Positions 44,165 through 55,300 of a DNA stretch of 64,000 nt are shown here, one piece after another. The notes under the pieces are model-generated. The model worked only from the letters and a program-made list of their open reading frames with translations, did no database searches and had not been told where the DNA came from. The position numbers and the translations under genes are program-made. Position 1 is the stretch's first letter, and every line of letters begins with the position of its first letter. Source of the stretch: Furcasterigmium furcatum (Eukaryota > Ascomycota > Sordariomycetes > Glomerellales > Plectosphaerellaceae); assembly GCA_001599815.1 (NCBI GenBank), contig BCIA01000002.1, positions 6,979,626-7,043,625 on the forward strand, given 5' to 3'.

Positions 44165-45221
44165 TTATACAAGCCGCTCCATCAGGTTCCGCCGGATTTT
44201 CATGTTCACGACGCCGCCGCAGCCGTACGCGGGGACGATGCGCGCCACGCGCGCCACGACGCTGATGGCCCAGTTCTTCCGCACCGCGTCCCACCGGTCG
44301 CGCCAGTGTATTTGCCCGGCGCCGGGTGATCGGTTGTAGAGGTCGAGCCCCAGCAGGTGCAGCGGCGTGCTCAGCACCTGCACGGCGGCCGGCGTTGCGA
44401 ATTGCGCGACGGTCGTCCCGCTGACGGACTTGCGCAGGGTCTCCGTCATGTGCTGGTCCAGCCACGGCCCGAACATGGGGGGCAGGTTGAAGCTGGAGAA
44501 GATGGTGATGCAGTCGCGTATCGCGAACAGGGCGTACGAGGCCGGGGGCACGGGGCGGGGCACCGCGCCGGGAGGCCCGAACATGCGCACGAAGACCTGG
44601 TCCTTGTAGATGCAGATGCCGATGTTGGTCGCCGAGGAGGCGGCGAACTTGGCGGTGCCGGCCGTCACGGTCGTGGCGGGCTTGTTGCTGACGGTCGACG
44701 AGACGGTGTCGAGCGTGTTGGCGGTCAGGTAGGTGCCGCCGTAGAGGCAGAAGATGAGGGCGGCGGGCTTGGAGAAGAGGAAGGCGTGCGGTTTCGTCAG
44801 GAGGTGGCGGATCGACGCCTTTATGGAGTTGCCGAGCGTGTTGCGGCCGGAGGCGTTTTCCATGATGGATCTGCAGGGAGGCTTCTGTTAGCTGTGACCA
44901 TCCTTGGGATTCTTCCGTGAAGAGTCTGGCTGATACGTACCGGTCAATCATGGTGACAATCGGCGCCACGAGGGTGCCGGCACACGCAGCGCTCACGAGG
45001 TCCGCGCCCAGGCGCAGGCCCAGGTTTTCCGTGTTCCATTTCGGCCGGCTCGCCTCTTTCGCAGCCGCCGGTCGAGGTCGGGCCTGTTGTGCGGCGGCGG
45101 CGCTCGTGGTTGATGTCATCGCCGCGGCCAAGGGGTTGGCGATCACGGGCTGGAGGTTGTGTGATGGTGCAGCCGCGGATGACAAACTGTTGCGAGCATC
45201 CTGGGATTCGCAATGCGTCAT
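44165..45221 (-). CDS. Mitochondrial carrier-like membrane protein of unknown function
   Basis: Exons 44941-45221 and 44165-44870 (minus), intron 44871-44940 (GTACGT to CTGCAG), 328 residues. An Ala-rich, Lys/Arg-containing N-terminus leads to LGADLVSAACAGTLVAPIVTMIDR, which looks like the first helix of the mitochondrial carrier fold. Later segments are hydrophobic with KDQVFVRMFG and VLSTPLHLLGLDLYNR. Fungal homologues are described as uncharacterised mitochondrial carrier-like proteins; the classical PxDxxK triple motif is not obvious. A methionine at 45119 is an alternative start. The location is probably a mitochondrial membrane; no substrate is proposed. The gene is convergent with VPS36, with a 199-base gap. 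Confidence 0.72.
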
Positions 45222-45957
45222 GCTCTGGAGGGAAAATGGTTCAGGCCGGGCGCAATCGAGCTGGCTATAACTACGCCAGGTTTGCTGCTGAGAGCTGGGG
45301 GTGGGAGACGGGGGAGGTTCGGTGATTCAGAGGCCGCGAGAGGCCGTGACGGGATTCCTTCGCGTCGGCGAGGTGCCGTTCAGGCCGAGTTCGAAAGCCC
45401 GGGATGGTCGACTTGCAAATGACGAATCGGCTCACTTTCATTACACTGTACCTGGGATTGCTGGGTAGCTCCCTCCACCGTCGAGATAATCCTAGTCGGC
45501 CGCACCGACATCGGAGATAGTCGCACAAAGTCCCAGCTGACGGCCCGCGGAACTGCTGAGTCAGGCGGCTTCAACATCAATTCACTTCATGTTCAGATGG
45601 CCGCCTTTGGAACAACCACGCCGACCAGCACACTTGAGATCGAGCCTTGAATAATCGAGATGTCCTCGCGTTCAACTCGAGAAAATCGAGATAGCCTCTT
45701 TCTCAACTAGAGGTAATTCCAAGGGACGATTCATCGACTTCTAGCAGTTTGCAAGAATACCTATCTGGAGGACAACATACTTGGACCTGCCTTGTATATT
45801 GGGACACTCACGATGTATTTACATTGCCATTCTTTATACACATGCCAGATTATTACCGAAACGATCAGAATAGCCAGGTGCTATGACATGACGATCCAAC
45901 AACCCAGCGAAACTCCAAATGCATCTCTTTCTTGTAAAACTCTGATAAGCTCTAGGT
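45222..45957. other. Intergenic between genes in the same orientation, with one copy of a diverged repeat
   Basis: Upstream of the carrier-like gene and downstream of YVC1. The block 45590-45775 resembles 59405-59560 in the same orientation (see the repeat entries). No gene is seen. Confidence 0.5.
45590..45775 (+). repeat. Diverged dispersed repeat, copy A
   Basis: Shares an ordered set of short matches with 59405-59560: CAGATG, CACTT(G/C)AGATCGAGC, AAT(C/T)(G/A)AGATG, CCTCT, CCAAGGG, TATCTGGA and GGACC. Copy A carries extra bases before TATCTGGA. The match was found by eye. I know of no named family; an eroded mobile element such as a MITE or solo LTR would fit. Confidence 0.4.
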
Positions 45958-48255
45958 CTACTGCTGAGGGGTGACGCCGGGGGAGCTCTCAGAGGACCCC
46001 TCGGGAGAGCCCTCGGACTTGGACTGCGGCTGCTTCTGGTGCATCGCCTCCACCAGCGCCGCCAGCTTCTCGATCTTGTCCGACAGCTCGGACACGCGCA
46101 TCTCCACGGGGGTCGGGCCCTCCATGCCTTCGTCATCGTGTTCGTGAGTGCGGGCCGACGACCGATGCGAGTGGTAGCTCGGCCTGGCCATGGACATCGG
46201 CCGGTCCCTGCCATTTCGCGGCTTCTGCCGGGCCAGGTTGTCGGAGGACTTGGGCCCCTTGAACCCGGCGTACTCGTCGGGCATGACGCGGCGGCGGATA
46301 ACCTCGTAGAGCTCGATGGCGCCGACGATGGGGAGATGAGTCGCCCTGAGGAGCAGGATGCGGCCGGCGCGGAACTTGTCATCCCGTGGCAGGAAGAGGC
46401 GGAGGGGCCGGAAGATGACGAGGGCGATGAGGTTGAAGGGCGGGTAGAAGTGCGTCAGGCGGTTGCTAGTCGACGCCTCGAGCACGTAGACGCTGTACAC
46501 GTAGAGGTACTCCTCGCGGGCGTGGGTGATGACGCGCGAGAAGGAGTTGGAGAGCATACCCGTCAGCGAGCCCATGAGGAGGATGGACGAGAGGGTGACG
46601 AAGATGATCATCAGCGGCGGACCGAAGATGGGGTCGATGTCCTGCATGATGTCGAAGCCGACGTAGCTCGAGCCGAAGAAGATCTTGGTCAGGTTCATGG
46701 CCATGTGGGGCAGCCCAAACTTCTCCTTGCCGATGAGCGAAAATGTCGTGAGAAAGCCCAGGTATATCTACTCAAGTTAGCGATTTTCAATAAACATAGA
46801 AAGATAGACGTACGATGACCACTAAGACCATGAACTTGATAAAGTCCTTGCCCATTTCTCGGAGACAGGGAATCAGGGTGCCCCAGTATGGCGACAAGCT
46901 GAGGATGGAGCAGATGCGCGGGACCATGAAGAGCGCCTCGAGCGAGAACACGTTAAAGGCGAGGTCGGTTATGTCGGGGTCGTTATTGGCAATGCCAATA
47001 ATGCCTGTAATTGTTAGCCTTAAAATAAAAAGGCGAACGGGGGAGACGTACGCAGAACAGCAAAAGCAATGCCGATGGCGATCATGATCATGTCGAAGGC
47101 GTTCCATATGTCGGCGGCGTAGAAGACGGAGCCGGCGTCGATCCACTCGCTAAGCTCGTCATAGCAGAACGCCGCCAGCCAGATGTAAAGAAGTATCTCC
47201 GTGGGGGTGATTCTCTGGGTGTTCTGCTCCACCATGACAACGTAGTAGAGGCAGAGGAAGACGGCGAAGAACAGGACCTCCCACGCCTTCAGGTACTTCG
47301 GGACGCGGAGGCGGCTGAACGGGTCCGCCGTGCGGGCGTTGTAGAAGCGCGGCCTCTTCTCGGCCTTGACGGACAGCGCGTCCCAGAAGATGATGTCGCC
47401 GTTCCAGATGCCGGTGATGATCTTCTGGACGACGTGCTGGCTGAGGAATCGCTTCGCGTCCGCGATGGCGGCGATCTCCAGCGCGTTGAGCGACTTGAAC
47501 GGGGCCGTGGGGTCGTCCTCCTCCTCGAACCCGGAGTCGGTGTGCATGCTCGACGTGAGCCTCGACAGGGACGAGAGCAGCTGGTAGCGCTTGTTGCTGC
47601 TACCAGCAGGCTCGGACGTCGCGCGCCGCAGGCTGCCTGTGAAGACACCCTGCTGGCCGAGTAGGGGAGACTGCTCGTCCGCTTCCTCATCGCCGCTCTC
47701 CCGAGGTTCAGCAGAGGGCTTGGGGTCTGGAATCTCGTAGAGACAAAAGTCCACTGCCTCCCTCTCGGAAAGACGCGTGAGGAACCTCCAGGCGACGATC
47801 TCGCAAGCATTGGCCCGTGATTCTGACAGCCCACGGTTGTAGCTGTCGCTGTCTGTGGCGTAGTGCCATCGCAAGGCGCTGGCGGGTGGTCAGTATCCTG
47901 CAGGGCGAGGGAGGTGGTTATGATACTGACAGTAACGCGTTCACTATGGCGGGGTTGGTGCAGGTCGCGCTCAGATGGTCGACGAGGTCCCTCAAGCCGT
48001 CGCCAGCCGAAGTCGTCCTGAGCTGCTCGAAGGTGCTGGGGAGCTGGATGACGTCGCAGAGGTATCTTCCATGGGAGATTAGGGCCATTGTGCCGGGTCG
48101 CCCGATGGATTGAGCACTCACACGGAAAGCTTCTTGATGACCTCTCTGAAGCTGTCGTCGATCTCGATGACGGGCAATTCGCAGCCATCGAAGTTCACCG
48201 ACACGGGACTGGCGTCGCGAACCGGCCCCGGCCGGGATCTGACGCGGAGAGGCAT
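45958..48255 (-). CDS. YVC1: Vacuolar TRP-type cation channel, Yvc1-like
   Basis: Exons 48122-48255, 47931-48065, 47052-47878, 46814-47004 and 45958-46767 (minus), 698 residues. The N-terminal family block is CELPVIEIDDSFREVIKKLSVYLC, then CTNPAIVNALLALRWHY and NACEIVAWRFLTRLSEREAVDF. Six membrane segments lie from about residue 240, ending in a pore helix and S6 (FDIMQDIDPIFGPPLMIIF, then LLMGSLTGMLSNSFSRV). The C-tail has a predicted coiled coil (SELSDKIEKLAALVEAMHQ) and acidic patches. Yvc1 releases calcium from the fungal vacuole in response to stretch and osmotic shock. All five exons keep frame; the exon 2 donor is GTCAGT. Confidence 0.94.
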
Positions 48256-48902
48256 CGGGGAAGGGAGCGGGCCGCAGTGTGTCGACGAAATATGGATGGA
48301 GGCAAGAGGGAAGGACCTTCTGATTGTGTTACCTCACCTCAACCGCTGCGGACTCGAGGATGGAGAACCAAGGAACCAAGCTGAGGAGCTGCAGAGGAGC
48401 TGCCAGCGTTGTGGGGGTGGCGGGTGGTGGAGACGCTCCAAGGGGGCGGGAGCTTCCAGATTGGAGCTTGATTGAAGCTGTCTCGGCTGGCCCGTGCTGC
48501 GCTAGCCCCTGACCTCGCTGGATTCTCACACCGACTGACCGAGAGTTAATGTGAAAGGCGGATCAATTAATTCAAAGTAATCTCGTGGACAGGGGCCGGG
48601 ACCTTCTACTGCAATCTAAGACACAACTTCCAGCTTCACAAGATAAGATCTCGAATCCTTACAGAATCTCCTTTTGCTGAGAACGACTTAGACAATGGAG
48701 CCTGTGGCCTGGCCCCCCGCCATCCTTGGCAAACCAACCCGAGCCCACGGCTGCAGCCACATGAAGGAGACAACCAGCAGTGCCAAGCGACCTAGGCCCA
48801 AGGCGTCTCTGGCTGTAGCGTTGCGGCACGGCAATGGGGGTGGACTGTCTATAACGCTTGTGACCCTCGACCGAAAGAACCACCGCAAACGCCTGGCCCT
48901 AC
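48256..48902. other. Intergenic upstream of YVC1
   Basis: YVC1 5' flank and amidohydrolase 3' flank. Open frames are short. A palindrome-like run ATTAATTAATTC near 48565 is unremarkable. No gene seen. Confidence 0.5.
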
Positions 48903-50402
48903 CTAGACATACGTCCAGCCTCTCTTCATCGGCTGAGCGCCGACTTTGGATCGCTCCCGGATCCCGCGCATGGCGTCTCTCGTCTCGCGCAAAATCCGGG
49001 CCTCGTCCAGGTGCGTAAACTGGCCCCCCTGGACGAGTACCTTGCCATCCACGACGACCATGTCCACGTCTCTTCCCGTGCAGGAGTGAACCACTACGGT
49101 GCTGGGGTGCTGGCCGCCCTCTCCGACGTCGTCGGGATCATACGGGGACGTAGGCCGGATGGGTCGATGACGATAAAGTCGGCCTTCTTGCCCGCCTCCA
49201 GGCTCCCAATCTCATGGTCGAGCCCCAGAGCTTTCGCGGCATTGATCGTGGCCATCTCTAGCACGTGCTCGGCTGGCAGGAGGGACGAGTCCGCCCAGTT
49301 CGCCTTGTGCAGGATGCTGGCGAGGTGCATGTCGCGGAACAGGTCGTGGCCGTTGTTGCAGGGCGCGCCGTCCGTGCCGAGACACACGTTGACCCCGTGC
49401 TTCTGCAGGAGGGGGACCGGCGCGATGCCGTCCGACAGCTTCGCGTTGCTGGTGGGATTGTGCGCCACGTGCGTGCCCGACTCGGCGAAGATGGCCGGGT
49501 CCTTGTCCAGATCCAGGTTCACGACGTGCGCGAGGACGACGTGGGGACCTGTCGCGCCGACGCTGCGGGCAAACTCGCCGGGGGAGCTGCCGTAGTTCCG
49601 GCGGATGAGCTCGAGGTCCCGGGGAGCCTCTGCGAGGTGCATGGTGAACCGGATGCCGTGCTCCTTGCAGGCGGCGCCCATGGCGGCGAAGCCCTTGTGG
49701 TCAGCGTCGCGGGGGTTCTCCGAGGCCATCCAGACCTGGAGGCGGCCGTCGAACAGCCCGTGATACCGGGCATGCGCGTCTACAGCGCGCGCCACGGTCA
49801 TGTCACTCTGTGCGCTCTCGCGAACATCGATGATGTCTCTGCCGGCGTCCCTCGAGTGGCGAGCCTTGACCAGTTTGCCCTGTGCACTTCTGTGAGCGAC
49901 GGTGTCAATGGGGGCGGCCCATCCGCCTCCTTCTTCCACTCACCAGACACGCCCTCATCCCGGATTCCTCGACAGCCTTGACGATGCGGTCGAAGTCTCC
50001 CGTCGAAGGCAGCATCGGCTCGAGGAAAGCCGTGGTCCCCGTCTTGATCATCTCGGCCATCGCCATGCGGGCGGCGATGTAGCCGTCGTCCCCCCGGAGA
50101 GAGACCTCCATGGGCCAGATGGCGCAGGATGCCCAGGAATGCAGCTCCATGTCCTCGGCCATGCCGCGCATGACCGACTGGATGATGTGGACGTGGCCGT
50201 TGATGAGGCCCGGCATGACGATCTTGCGGCCGAGGTCCACAGACTTCGTCGTCTCGTCGACGAGGGGCGACTTCATGACGGCTTCAGTCGTGTCGACCAG
50301 CACGAGGCGATTGCCCTCCACCAGCAGGGCGCCATCTCGGATGACCCGGCGGCTCCCATCGACGGTGATGATGATGGCGTTCGTGTAGAGGGTTGACGCC
50401 AT
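48903..50402 (-). CDS. Metal-dependent amidohydrolase (ATZ/TRZ, guanine/SAH-deaminase-like), with a frame break
   Basis: Exon 1 49944-50402 and exon 2 48903-49879 (minus), intron 49880-49943 (GTGAGT to GCACAG; it joins RACL to GKLVK). The metal ligands are PGLINGHVHIIQ (HxH), MHLAE, HNPTSNAKLS and LGTDGAPCNN, as in the ATZ/TRZ amidohydrolases that deaminate N-heterocycles. The N-terminus (TLYTNAIIITVDG) is the usual beta-sandwich. Exon 2 is 977 bases, one short of a frame: near 49150 the reading passes from IDPSGL into YDPDDVGEGGQ in another frame, then VVHSCTGRDVDMVVVDGKVLV. Either one base is missing (mutation or assembly error), or a 50-base intron (49094-49143) is removed, but its sequence translates to family-like residues. 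Marked as a coding gene with this caveat. Confidence 0.75.
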
Positions 50403-51190
50403 GGTGGAGGGAGTGAGGAGTCGGGGACTGTGATTCCGGGGAGAGGATGTTGTTGTCGTCGTCGATGCAGTAGGCACTGGCACAACTGTGCTCGCCCCTG
50501 GTGGGTTAAGTACCCAATACCAAGCAAGACTAACTGAGGCCGGTGGGATAACCACCGGTCAGGCAGGCAAGGCCAGACGATTGAGGAGTCGCTGGGCGGG
50601 GAAGCCCCGTCGCCTGCCGGCCACCGGCGGGTCGTGCCGGGAAGACAAAGACGTTCGACCTCGGCCGGCACCGTCGCCTCGACGGGTACGACCTTCTGCT
50701 GGCGAGAGCAGGCGTGGAGCTGGGGAGTAATCCCCACGAAACACCTAACATTGTATTATTATCCTACCTCGTTCAAGGTGCATTACTCTGGGTCTCGAGA
50801 ACGCCTCGAGCGTATCAAGTGAGGTCATGTTGCCAGAACCTTGAAACCAATGAAGTCTGGAATCACGACTCATCTCATTCGCCAACACAGGTGTCACTGA
50901 TGTCGAGAAAGCGTTCCGGGAGCATCAACACTTATCACAGATGGACCAAGGCCAAGAAAATCATGTATTCAATGATTGCGATCAACCGCCTGGGAGTTAT
51001 AGACAAAATAGCAAGAATCAAATAGAGTCAGGTAGGAGAGAGGCCAAACAAAGTGTAACTGAATAGGAGCTTGATGAAAGCGAAAGAAAGGCCAAACACA
51101 AACAACATTGAAGGCAACGTTGAGGATAACAAAACGTCAGGGGACTCGATTCTGCGAACCATAAAGAAACAGACACTGACAGAATCCGCC
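50403..51190. other. Intergenic upstream of the amidohydrolase
   Basis: 5' flank of the amidohydrolase and 3' flank of the Helo-like gene. The first part (50530-50700) is GC-rich; the part from 50740 is AT-richer. No gene seen. Confidence 0.5.
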
Positions 51191-52360
51191 TCAAACTCCC
51201 CATCTGGCTAACTCCCATTCCGTCGTTGGATCAACATCTTCATCTGCAGTGCTTGGAAGGGCGCTCGGAAGACATGGAACGCTAGGCTGAAGCAACAGCC
51301 ATGTGTTGGGAACTTGAGTACCAGCATGAACGTAGACGTACTGCTGGCGTTCTGGATCGATGTAGAGGTCGACCGTAATGTGGCCAGGCGTCATGGCAAC
51401 CAATGTTGTCCTTGGCTCGGGTCTCTCCTTCTTCGTCCTGAACCGGACTCTCGTGCCATTATATTGATTCGCTGCTGGCGGTAATCCTGGCTGGACTTCG
51501 GCTTGGGCCGTGGTAGGGTCCTCCCAAGACAGCTTCGACTTCGGAACCACAACTTTCCCGTTGGATTTCCCGGAATAATCAACGTGTGCTCCGTTGACTT
51601 GTTCACCGCCACCCAAGTGAGTAGGTCTGACGTGGACTGCCGGAGCAATTCCCATGACGTCTGGTGCCCAGTCTTCGCCACTCTCGTAGTCGTAGCTCGG
51701 CCCGTTGACTTGCAGAGCGCCGGCTCCTGCAGTAGCACCGTAGTAAAAATGAGTGTCTGAGTCTTCTTCAAGGTGATCCTCGACACTGGTATTGTTTGTA
51801 GTTTCCATTTCCTTGCCGGCCACCGTGGATGAGGTAGCACTTGGGCCCGGAGTGCTCGCAGTGTTCTTCGAGACTTTCTTGGATTTCTTGTGTCGATGCC
51901 GCTTGGTCTCGGAGGCGCCCCGATAAGACTCGCGGGAGTTGCTTGAGGACATTGTTCGGATGTCTGTCTGTATCTCGGCAAGAGTTTGGGACTGTATGTG
52001 TTCGATGACAAGCAAGAGGCTGCTCTTGTGACGCTCGATAGACTGGAACGCTTCTTGTAACTCTTTGTCCCGCAGTAAGAGACCCCAAGAACGACTCCAG
52101 CGACCTTTGTGGAGCAAAGAAGATAGAGTGTTTTTCTCAACGAGGGAGAGTAAAGATTGGGTTTGGGAGAAAACCTCCGGGGTTTGGAGGGTGGGTGTTT
52201 CGGAGATTGCAGTGGAGAGACGATGGAGATGTTGGAGGTGCTCTTCATATCTCTGAATCGTTTGCGAGCCCCCTTTTATCTTTTGGGACAAGTCCAGCAG
52301 ACTCAGACAGGCCGTTGCGAGTTGGACGGCCGCAGCCACAACACCAACAACCTCGGCCAT
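51191..52360 (-). CDS. Helo/SesA-like N-terminal-domain protein with repeated QxNG motifs, candidate cell-death executor
   Basis: A 389-residue single exon (ATG 52360; the frame is open to 52513). Residues 1-140 form an all-helical domain starting MAEVVGVVAAAVQLATACL, with IQRYEEHLQHLHRLSTAI and ELQEAFQSIERHKSSLLLVI. These patterns are typical of the fungal STAND N-terminal (Helo_like_N, SesA) domains, which in HET-S, SesB and related proteins drive membrane damage or cell death. A Ser/Lys-rich linker follows. Residues about 215-310 hold three spaced motifs, QVNGPSYDY, QVNGAHVDYSG and QYNGTRVRF, at about 35 and 46 residue spacing, resembling HET-s-type amyloid repeats (A/G-x-V-x-x-G). No NACHT is present, so it could be an effector partner. 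The amyloid link is inference. Confidence 0.72.
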   Translation of the reverse strand: MAEVVGVVAAAVQLATACLSLLDLSQKIKGGSQTIQRYEEHLQHLHRLSTAISETPTLQTPEVFSQTQSLLSLVEKNTLSSLLHKGRWSRSWGLLLRDKELQEAFQSIERHKSSLLLVIEHIQSQTLAEIQTDIRTMSSSNSRESYRGASETKRHRHKKSKKVSKNTASTPGPSATSSTVAGKEMETTNNTSVEDHLEEDSDTHFYYGATAGAGALQVNGPSYDYESGEDWAPDVMGIAPAVHVRPTHLGGGEQVNGAHVDYSGKSNGKVVVPKSKLSWEDPTTAQAEVQPGLPPAANQYNGTRVRFRTKKERPEPRTTLVAMTPGHITVDLYIDPERQQYVYVHAGTQVPNTWLLLQPSVPCLPSALPSTADEDVDPTTEWELARWGV

Positions 52361-55300
52361 GGCTGGAGGTCGAGATAGAGGGCCAGACGAGGCGACCAAG
52401 TGCCAACGTCCTCTTCGGTCAGCGAAAACGGCCTCCTTGACGGGCGCGGTGAGGGGGATCCTGGTCCCGCGGATGGCGTTTGCCGTGAAAAGATACCTGG
52501 CCGTTGCCCTCACGGCTCGGCAGAAAGAGCCACGTAGGGAGGTGGTGTGGCTCGAATGTCAACAGCCGCGCAGATCTGGAGGCTCGAAAGGGGTAAGATG
52601 GTGGACGTTGCCAATGAGGGTTACGAAAAAGAGGTTTCGATGCGTTGTCGACGGGCAAAACGAAGAGTCATTCGGAAGCATCGAGACATCGAGACTGCAG
52701 TAGTCTTGATGCCTGATGGGAGTAGATTCTCGGCTTGGACCAGACAGATCAGGCTGAGGAGGTTGAGACCACGGACACGACCAGTCGTAGCAAGATGAAA
52801 GTGCAACTGGGATACTCAAAGTGGCCCAAGAGACCAGTGGTGCTTATCTGAACCATCATGTTGGAGTGGCCGGCTGGATCACCCTCGTGGATGCCATGGG
52901 AAGGATACTCCTGAGCGGAGACTCTGGGGCTTTCGGACTTACCAGCTGTACGAAAAGTGCTCATTGACCCCTATACTGATATTTTCAACACTCTCATGGT
53001 CGATTCATCTTTGCTCAATAGCACGTCGACATTTCCCTCTGCCTTGAGAGGTGTGAGACCGAGGAAGGGGGGGGGGGAGGTGCGATGGTGCTCAAATGCC
53101 ATAATTAATGGTGGAATTCGTTAATCTGGAAGGAGTGAAAGGTCGCCTCGGCCTCTCGAGGTACTTGAAGGAGGTGCTGGGCCTGGCTGTGTGTGACCTG
53201 GTCTCCGCGGAATGTCACTCACACTCTGGAAGACCCCCTTAATTCTCACCCGGGCCGGGATGAACTGGGGCTTGCGATGGTTGGTCAGTGCACCCATCCA
53301 CTACCCGAGCGGACGGAACGGACAGGGCTGGCTTGTACTCAGGTGCCATTAGGTCTCCCCCATGTCTAGGGCTCCCAGCGAACTTTGACTTTGACGATGT
53401 GAGACACCTCGACATCTTCCCGTAACTCGCGACGTACACAGCTTGTCGGTAAAATGTTACTAGCCTGGGTACACTCCCATTGCTTCTCCAGCGTCGCTTG
53501 GGCGGCGCGAACAATCACAGCAAACAGGATGTCGAACTGTTTTCACGTCGACAGTTTTTCTCTTGTACCCCGAAATCTGTCGGCCTGTCGTGTCGAAAGC
53601 ATCATCGCTCGTTGAATCATCGGATCCGGGGCAGGCAAGCCGGCGGCAAAATGTCCACCCCATCAGCCAGCACATATCAACAGCCTCGACTCCAATCCGG
53701 CCGCCAAAATAACGGTTCCACGCTCGAGAATGCCGGCACAGTGGCCTCGCACAACAGCAATTGCTCAATCATCCAACTCCAACTCGTCTTCAATACGCCT
53801 GTCTCGCCTCATCATGTCGAACTGATGGCTCTCGGAGCCTGCCGTGCCCTCCAGCAGCCGAATGTGACACGCGCTCTGCCAGACGCTACGTCGTCACCTG
53901 CCACTTGCTATCCATCCACCGTTGCGTGGGACGAAGGACGGCGCCAACGTCGCCGCCAACGTCGTCGTCGTCTCGGCCGGCAATATGCTGCAGCGGACCC
54001 CAAGGCCCAGTCGGAGGTGCTGACTGGCCACGAAAAGGTGAGAAGATCCCTGCTGTCCCCCATTCTGGCGCGTGAAGTGTGGCGGACCAAGACGGCGGGC
54101 AATCACATCGGATGCGGCTAACGACAACACTCAGCAGGAGCTCCAATCACAGGTGGGAGCAGGACCATCGGGAACTACCTTGCCTAAATAAGACGGGACG
54201 GAAAACGACGTTAAGGGGCTACTCGACGTGGACCCCCACCCCGTCCAAGACGTCCTGCCACACCACCTCCATTCCTCCCTGCCGCGATTGTCGAGGGGAA
54301 AACATTGTCTTGCATCGGGCGAACAGCCCTCAGAATGCTTCATGAGCATATGGACCCCCTCCTTGTTCTCTTCTACATACCTCTTTCCCTCTTGATTCTC
54401 GCCCGCTACGTACTCTTCTCTCGTGGAGGCGCCACATTTGTCTTCCGGTCAAGCAAGTGACGGACAAGCGCTGCATGAGGCGGAATAACTGTAGAGAGCG
54501 GCAATTGGCCTGTGTTTTTTCTTGGAGATAGATCGCCAAAGAGAATCTTTTCTTGAATATGATACTCAACCACGTGCTGAATAGAAGACCCGCAATCGAG
54601 AGGGACGTCATGGAACGAGGGGGGGCTCGAGGGACCTGCTTGAGTAACGGTTACCGGCAGTGAACCCCCTTTAATGCCATGGCTTGCTGAAGGATGGGTG
54701 ACATTAGAACATGGTATTCTCCAAATACATCAGAACCCGCTCCGGGTGTGGGATCTAAGGCACTTTGCCATTGATGCGTCCAGATTACATTAACCATCGT
54801 GGATCACGGACCACGAGCTGTCTGTCCATGGTCTCATGAATATCACCTACACATCGAGGTACTTGACCTGATGCCTTGGATACATACTTGCTGTGAGGCT
54901 ATGACGCGCCTCCAGGGGACTTAGAAGGGGGGAGGACTGGCGTATTCGATTCCGACATGGTCGAAGCTGAGGGACGCATGGCCGAGCATTCCGTCCCCAG
55001 CTCCGTGCCAGTGATCGCTGCCTAAAATACTGTCAGGCGCGTGGCACTGCGCTTGCGATGAACATGGAATTTTACACTGGCGACTATCGTCTCGTGATGT
55101 GCATGAGGACGTGCTGCTCGCCAGGTTCGTGGAAGAAGATACGGTACCACATTGGCGGCAACCCAATCCTGCCAAATGGGAGTGCAGTAGGCCGAATTCA
55201 ATGCGCATGACCTGTCAACTGCATGAAGGTCATGTCCGATGATCATCGATCGCCCGTTACTGGTACCCAGCTGGCCAAAAGCAAGTTTCCATCGGACACT

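Noticed and set aside
53067..53077. Poly-G run
   Set aside because: Simple homopolymer, possibly a sequencing-prone site; no gene function inferred.
53480..54121. 213-residue open frame
   Set aside because: Arg-rich and low-complexity, no domain pattern and no start or intron context; likely chance.
54921..55246. Minus-strand frames of 74-95 residues
   Set aside because: No family resemblance and inconsistent composition; no second exon gives a recognisable protein.
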